From positions 1,238,550 to 1,302,549 of the forward strand of contig NZ_JH165054.1 of NCBI RefSeq assembly GCF_000227295.1: a stretch of 64,000 nt of DNA, written 5' to 3'. The notes below the pieces were generated by a model. The model was given only the letters and a program-made list of their open reading frames with translations, had not been told where the DNA came from and ran no database searches. Numbering within the stretch: position 1 is the stretch's first letter; the number at the start of each line of letters is the position of its first letter. Both the position numbers and the translations under genes were made by a program. The stretch comes from Cutibacterium avidum ATCC 25577 (GTDB taxonomy: Bacteria > Actinomycetota > Actinomycetes > Propionibacteriales > Propionibacteriaceae). This document shows, in pieces, positions 60,901 through 64,000 of the stretch.

Positions 60901-62141
60901 CCCGGATCCTCACCCGTGTCCTGGTGGCCCTGCTGCCGTTGACGGTGCTCTTCGGCACCTACGCGGCGGTGGGGCCCTTGACGTCCTTCCGGGTGGGCGT
61001 GGCCGCCCTGGCCGTGATAGCTCTGATCAAGGGGACGTCGTGGCCGCGACAGTGGCCGCTGATCATCTTTGGTCTCGCATGGGTGGTCGTCGGTGTGGTG
61101 TCCGGGCTCATGGTGTCCTGGACGCCTGCCTGGGGTGACCTCGCGAACCTCGTCATTGGGTTCGTGCTGGCGTGGGCGCTGTCACGGCTGCGCAGCGAGG
61201 GTGTTCTCGGTGACCTCACCTGTGGGTGGGAAGTGGCCATCCTCATCAGCCTGCCGATCGCCGTATGGGAACACCACACGACGAGACACTTGTCGCAGTT
61301 CATCGACGGCCAGTGGCAGGGGCGGCCGTTGGTGTACCCGCTGCCGGGAACCTTTTTCCCCAACCCGAACTACTACGCCTTGTTCCTCGTGCTGGGTCTG
61401 GGTCTGATCGCGTGGCACGCCGTCGTCAAGGGCGGTTGGCAACGCTGGTGCCACGTCGTCGTGGCCCTTGCCAGCTTCTACCTGCTGTGGCTGACCGGGT
61501 CGAAGCTCTGCCTCATGGGTGCGGTACTGATGGCCATCGGCGCGGCTCTGACGTGGAAATACGGTCGGATCGTCGTCGGTGCGGGAGCCGTGGCCGCCGT
61601 CGTACTGGTCCTCGGGCCAGGTCGGGCGACGCTGCTCTCGGCGTGGAATGACGTCATCGCCGTGCTGGTGCAGCATGCCAATCTCGGCTCACGCTCCTGG
61701 CCGGTCAGGCTGTCCCTGCTCGGCTTCGGGCTGCACCTCATCGCGACGCACCCGCTGGTCGGGGTCGGACCCGGTGGGTTCGCCCACCTGTCCCGTGACT
61801 CCACGGTGTATTCCCTGCACCACAAGACCAATCCCCATAACGGACTCATCCATGTGGCCTCCGACTACGGTGTTCTCGTCGCTGCTGTACTCGTCGTGGC
61901 GTGGGTGTGGGGAATCGTCCGGGCGTTCCAGCGGTGTGCGCATCGCTCGGGACAGACCCGCCATATCGCCAGGCTGTACATCGCGATGATGTTCGCGGTC
62001 CCAGTGCTCATGATGGCCAACAGTGTTTTCGTCGGGCCGAACGTCGTCGCCCTGTGGATGGCCGTGCTCGTCCTGCTCGACACCGTGGTCGGGTCGCGAG
62101 ATACCGTGATGGCGCGACGTGCTGTTCGCGAGGAGGCGTGA
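60897..62141 (+). CDS. O-antigen polymerase/ligase-like membrane protein (4 of 4)
   Basis: 414 residues with about eleven helices. The outer loop has VGVGPGGFAHLSRD and the NPHNGLIHVASDYG motif of Wzy/WaaL-type proteins. It is most like the protein encoded at 43959. It overlaps the glycosyltransferase upstream by 4 bp. Expected to act on the lipid-linked glycan outside the membrane as polymerase or ligase. Confidence 0.82.
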   Translation: MTRILTRVLVALLPLTVLFGTYAAVGPLTSFRVGVAALAVIALIKGTSWPRQWPLIIFGLAWVVVGVVSGLMVSWTPAWGDLANLVIGFVLAWALSRLRSEGVLGDLTCGWEVAILISLPIAVWEHHTTRHLSQFIDGQWQGRPLVYPLPGTFFPNPNYYALFLVLGLGLIAWHAVVKGGWQRWCHVVVALASFYLLWLTGSKLCLMGAVLMAIGAALTWKYGRIVVGAGAVAAVVLVLGPGRATLLSAWNDVIAVLVQHANLGSRSWPVRLSLLGFGLHLIATHPLVGVGPGGFAHLSRDSTVYSLHHKTNPHNGLIHVASDYGVLVAAVLVVAWVWGIVRAFQRCAHRSGQTRHIARLYIAMMFAVPVLMMANSVFVGPNVVALWMAVLVLLDTVVGSRDTVMARRAVREEA

Positions 62142-62202
62142 GTTGACGGCGCTGGACGATAGGCTGGGTCGACGTACGGTACGCGGGCAGGAAGGTTCAT
62201 CA

Positions 62203-63270
62203 ATGCGCGTCGTGAGCATCGTCGGGGCTCGTCCCCAGTTCGTGAAGTTGGCCCCGGTGGCCAAGGCCTTCGCGGCCGAGGGAATCGATCACAAGATCAT
62301 CCACACCGGCCAGCACTACGACGTCAACATGTCCGACTCCTTCTTCATCGAGCTCGGCATCCCGAATCCTGATCTGCACCTGGGTGTCGGTGGCGGCTCC
62401 CACGGCCTCATGACCGGTCGCATGCTCGAGCAGCTCGACCCGGTGCTGGAGGAGATGAACCCGGATTGGGTGCTCGTCTACGGCGACACCAATTCGACCA
62501 TTGCCGGCACTCTCTCCGCCGTCAAGATGCACCTTCCGGTGGCCCACCTCGAGGCCGGTCTGCGTTCCTTCAACCGCCGCATGCCCGAGGAGCACAACCG
62601 GGTCCTCACCGACCACGCTGCTGACCTCTGCCTGGCTCCGACCGAGGTGGCCATGGGTCACTTGGCCGACGAGGGGCTGGCTGCCCGATCGGTGCTCGTC
62701 GGTGACGTCATGACCGATGTCTGCCTGCAGGTGCGCGACTCCGTCCTTGCCAACCCGCGCCCGGTACCCGGCGTGGAGAAGGGCGAGAAGTACGTCATGG
62801 CGACGATCCACCGCGCCGACAACACCGACGATCCCGAGCGTCTGGCCCATATCCTTGATGCCCTCGGCGGCCTGGACCGTAAGGTCATCCTGCCGGTGCA
62901 CCCGCGTCTGCGCGCCCGCGCCGAGGCCGACGGCATCACCATCGGCCGCGGCAACCTCACCACCATCGACCCGCTGGCTTATCCCGACATGGTCAATGCC
63001 GTCACCAATGCCGTCGGCGTCATCACCGACTCGGGCGGTCTGCAGAAGGAGGCCTTCCTGCTCGGCACCATCTGCACGACGGTACGTACCGAAACCGAAT
63101 GGGTGGAGACCGTCGAGAATGGCTGGAACGTGCTCGATCCCGACGCCGAGCACCTCGCCGAGTACGCCACCCGCCCGCACCCCGAGGGCGATCCGGGACA
63201 TCCGTACGGTGACGGCAATGCTGCTGCCAATGTCGCCAAGGTACTGCTCGAGGCCGGCAAGACGGACTGA
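62203..63270 (+). CDS. UDP-N-acetylglucosamine 2-epimerase family protein (WecB/WbpI)
   Basis: 355 residues. Family blocks: IVGARPQFVKLAPV near 5-18, HTGQHYDVNMSD near 38-49, VYGDTNST near 93, HLEAGLRSFNRRMPEEHNR near 112 and ITDSGGLQKEAFLLGT near 276. It inverts C2 of a UDP-GlcNAc-type sugar. Next to the other wbp-type genes it may be WbpI, acting on the diacetamido uronic acid, or WecB acting on UDP-GlcNAc. Sequence alone does not decide. GGAAGG lies upstream of the ATG. The stop overlaps the next start by one base. Confidence 0.88.
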   Translation: MRVVSIVGARPQFVKLAPVAKAFAAEGIDHKIIHTGQHYDVNMSDSFFIELGIPNPDLHLGVGGGSHGLMTGRMLEQLDPVLEEMNPDWVLVYGDTNSTIAGTLSAVKMHLPVAHLEAGLRSFNRRMPEEHNRVLTDHAADLCLAPTEVAMGHLADEGLAARSVLVGDVMTDVCLQVRDSVLANPRPVPGVEKGEKYVMATIHRADNTDDPERLAHILDALGGLDRKVILPVHPRLRARAEADGITIGRGNLTTIDPLAYPDMVNAVTNAVGVITDSGGLQKEAFLLGTICTTVRTETEWVETVENGWNVLDPDAEHLAEYATRPHPEGDPGHPYGDGNAAANVAKVLLEAGKTD

Positions 63271-64000
63271 TGACCGATTCCCCTTGCCTCGGCAGGGTGG
63301 TGTCCCTGTCGACGGTGCATCACGGCCACGACAACCGGGTCTTCAACAAGGAGGCGCGGGCCCTGGTCGGGGTCGGCCATGACTATCACCTCGTCATTTC
63401 CGCCGAGCATGACGGGGTTGACCAGGGGATTCCGGTCGTCGCTCTGCACCGCGAGGAGGGACGACTCCGTCGGCTGGTCGTCAGTCAGCGGGAGGCGTGG
63501 CACCACCTGCAGGCCCTTCAACCTGAGGTGCTGCACATCCATGATCCCGAGCTCATCCCGTTGGCGCTGCTGTGGGGACGTCGTCACCACTGCAAGGTCA
63601 TCCATGACGCTCACGAGGACCTCATCGGCCAGGTCGACACGAAGCCGTACTTGGGTAGGGTGACGCGGCCGCTGGCCCGGTTGGCAGCGCGTGGACTCGT
63701 CGGGCTGGCCGACCGCGGGGTCGACGCCGTCGTTGCCGCGACACCGACGGTCGGGGAAAGGTTTCACCACTCCCCGGTGACGGTGGTGCGCAACTATCCC
63801 TGGCTGGCGAATTACGACGCGACTCCGGCTCCGGTGCCGGGGCGGCTGGTGTACGTCGGAGACCTGTCGGAGGAGCGCAAGCTCTCCTTCATGATCGACG
63901 TGACGCGTCGGTCTCGTCAGCGGGTGCCAGGGGCCCATCTGGTGCTGGCCGGACGGGTGCTGCCGCGTTGTCAGGACACCGTTGACCGCGCGGTGGCCGA
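63270..64000 (+). CDS. Glycosyltransferase family 4, N-terminal part (runs off window)
   Basis: The first 243 residues are visible and the frame is open to the window edge. LSTVHHGHDNRVFNKE, HIHDPELIPLALLW and IHDAHEDLIGQVD match the same blocks in the protein encoded at 59767, so the two are paralogues with probably related sugar donors. It begins at ATG 63270, overlapping the epimerase stop (TGATG). The polysaccharide locus clearly continues to the right. Confidence 0.85.
   Translation, partial: MTDSPCLGRVVSLSTVHHGHDNRVFNKEARALVGVGHDYHLVISAEHDGVDQGIPVVALHREEGRLRRLVVSQREAWHHLQALQPEVLHIHDPELIPLALLWGRRHHCKVIHDAHEDLIGQVDTKPYLGRVTRPLARLAARGLVGLADRGVDAVVAATPTVGERFHHSPVTVVRNYPWLANYDATPAPVPGRLVYVGDLSEERKLSFMIDVTRRSRQRVPGAHLVLAGRVLPRCQDTVDRAVA

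Noticed and set aside
37047-64000. Mobile element, prophage or CRISPR array as the cause of the split polysaccharide locus
   Set aside because: No transposase, integrase, phage gene, att-like direct repeat or spaced repeat array was seen. The cause of the split remains open.

Overview
The window is high-GC, densely packed actinobacterial DNA with short or overlapping gene junctions (ATGA, GTGA, TGATG). It carries a Kdp potassium pump, a DUF5318 gene in front of a class A penicillin-binding protein, a thiD-tenA fusion, an oleate hydratase and a probable diamino-uronic-acid polysaccharide locus. Together these fit a skin-type propionibacterium (Cutibacterium or a close relative). This is an inference from gene content; no rRNA or marker gene is present to prove it. 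No insertion sequence, prophage or CRISPR array was seen. || Region 1 (1-15000, minus strand): a tightly coupled nine-gene operon behind a cobalamin-type riboswitch. In transcription order it encodes a lipoprotein/permease/ATPase uptake system of the BtuFCD/FecBCD family, a radical SAM/SPASM protein, a CobN-like large chelatase subunit, ChlD-like and ChlI-like AAA+ subunits, and two half-ABC exporters. The two exporters have complementary losses in their ATP sites. A probable alpha-ribazole kinase (15128-15919) and an oleate hydratase lie just upstream. || Region 2 (17.9-22.4 kb, plus): a TPP-riboswitch thiamine salvage operon (thiD-tenA, an MFS transporter, thiM, thiE). Region 3 (22.6-30.5 kb, plus): a kdp operon with an extra 27-residue membrane peptide, then kdpF, A, B, C, D and E. 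|| Region 4 (30.5-34.1 kb): a decayed gene, tRNA-Ala(TGC) and a pair of M16 peptidase-family genes. Region 5 (34.3-41.1 kb): DUF5318, PBP1-type synthase, two membrane glycosyltransferases and a polymerase/ligase-like protein. || Region 6 (41.2-49.7 kb and 58.5-64 kb): a surface polysaccharide locus split in two. It has a Wzc-like chain-length protein with a damaged nucleotide site, three GT4-like transferases, four O-antigen polymerase/ligase-like proteins, and enzymes matching every step of the WbpA-B-E-D-I route to a 2,3-diacetamido-mannuronic acid nucleotide sugar. Between the two parts (49.9-58.3 kb) sit a peptide transporter, a FAD reductase/SDR pair and a fructose PTS operon (fruK, fruA, ptsH) with a DeoR regulator. 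|| Two unrelated families of small structured repeats are present: a 74-bp near-palindrome (15031 and 31379) and a roughly 95-bp hairpin element (51662 and 57382).
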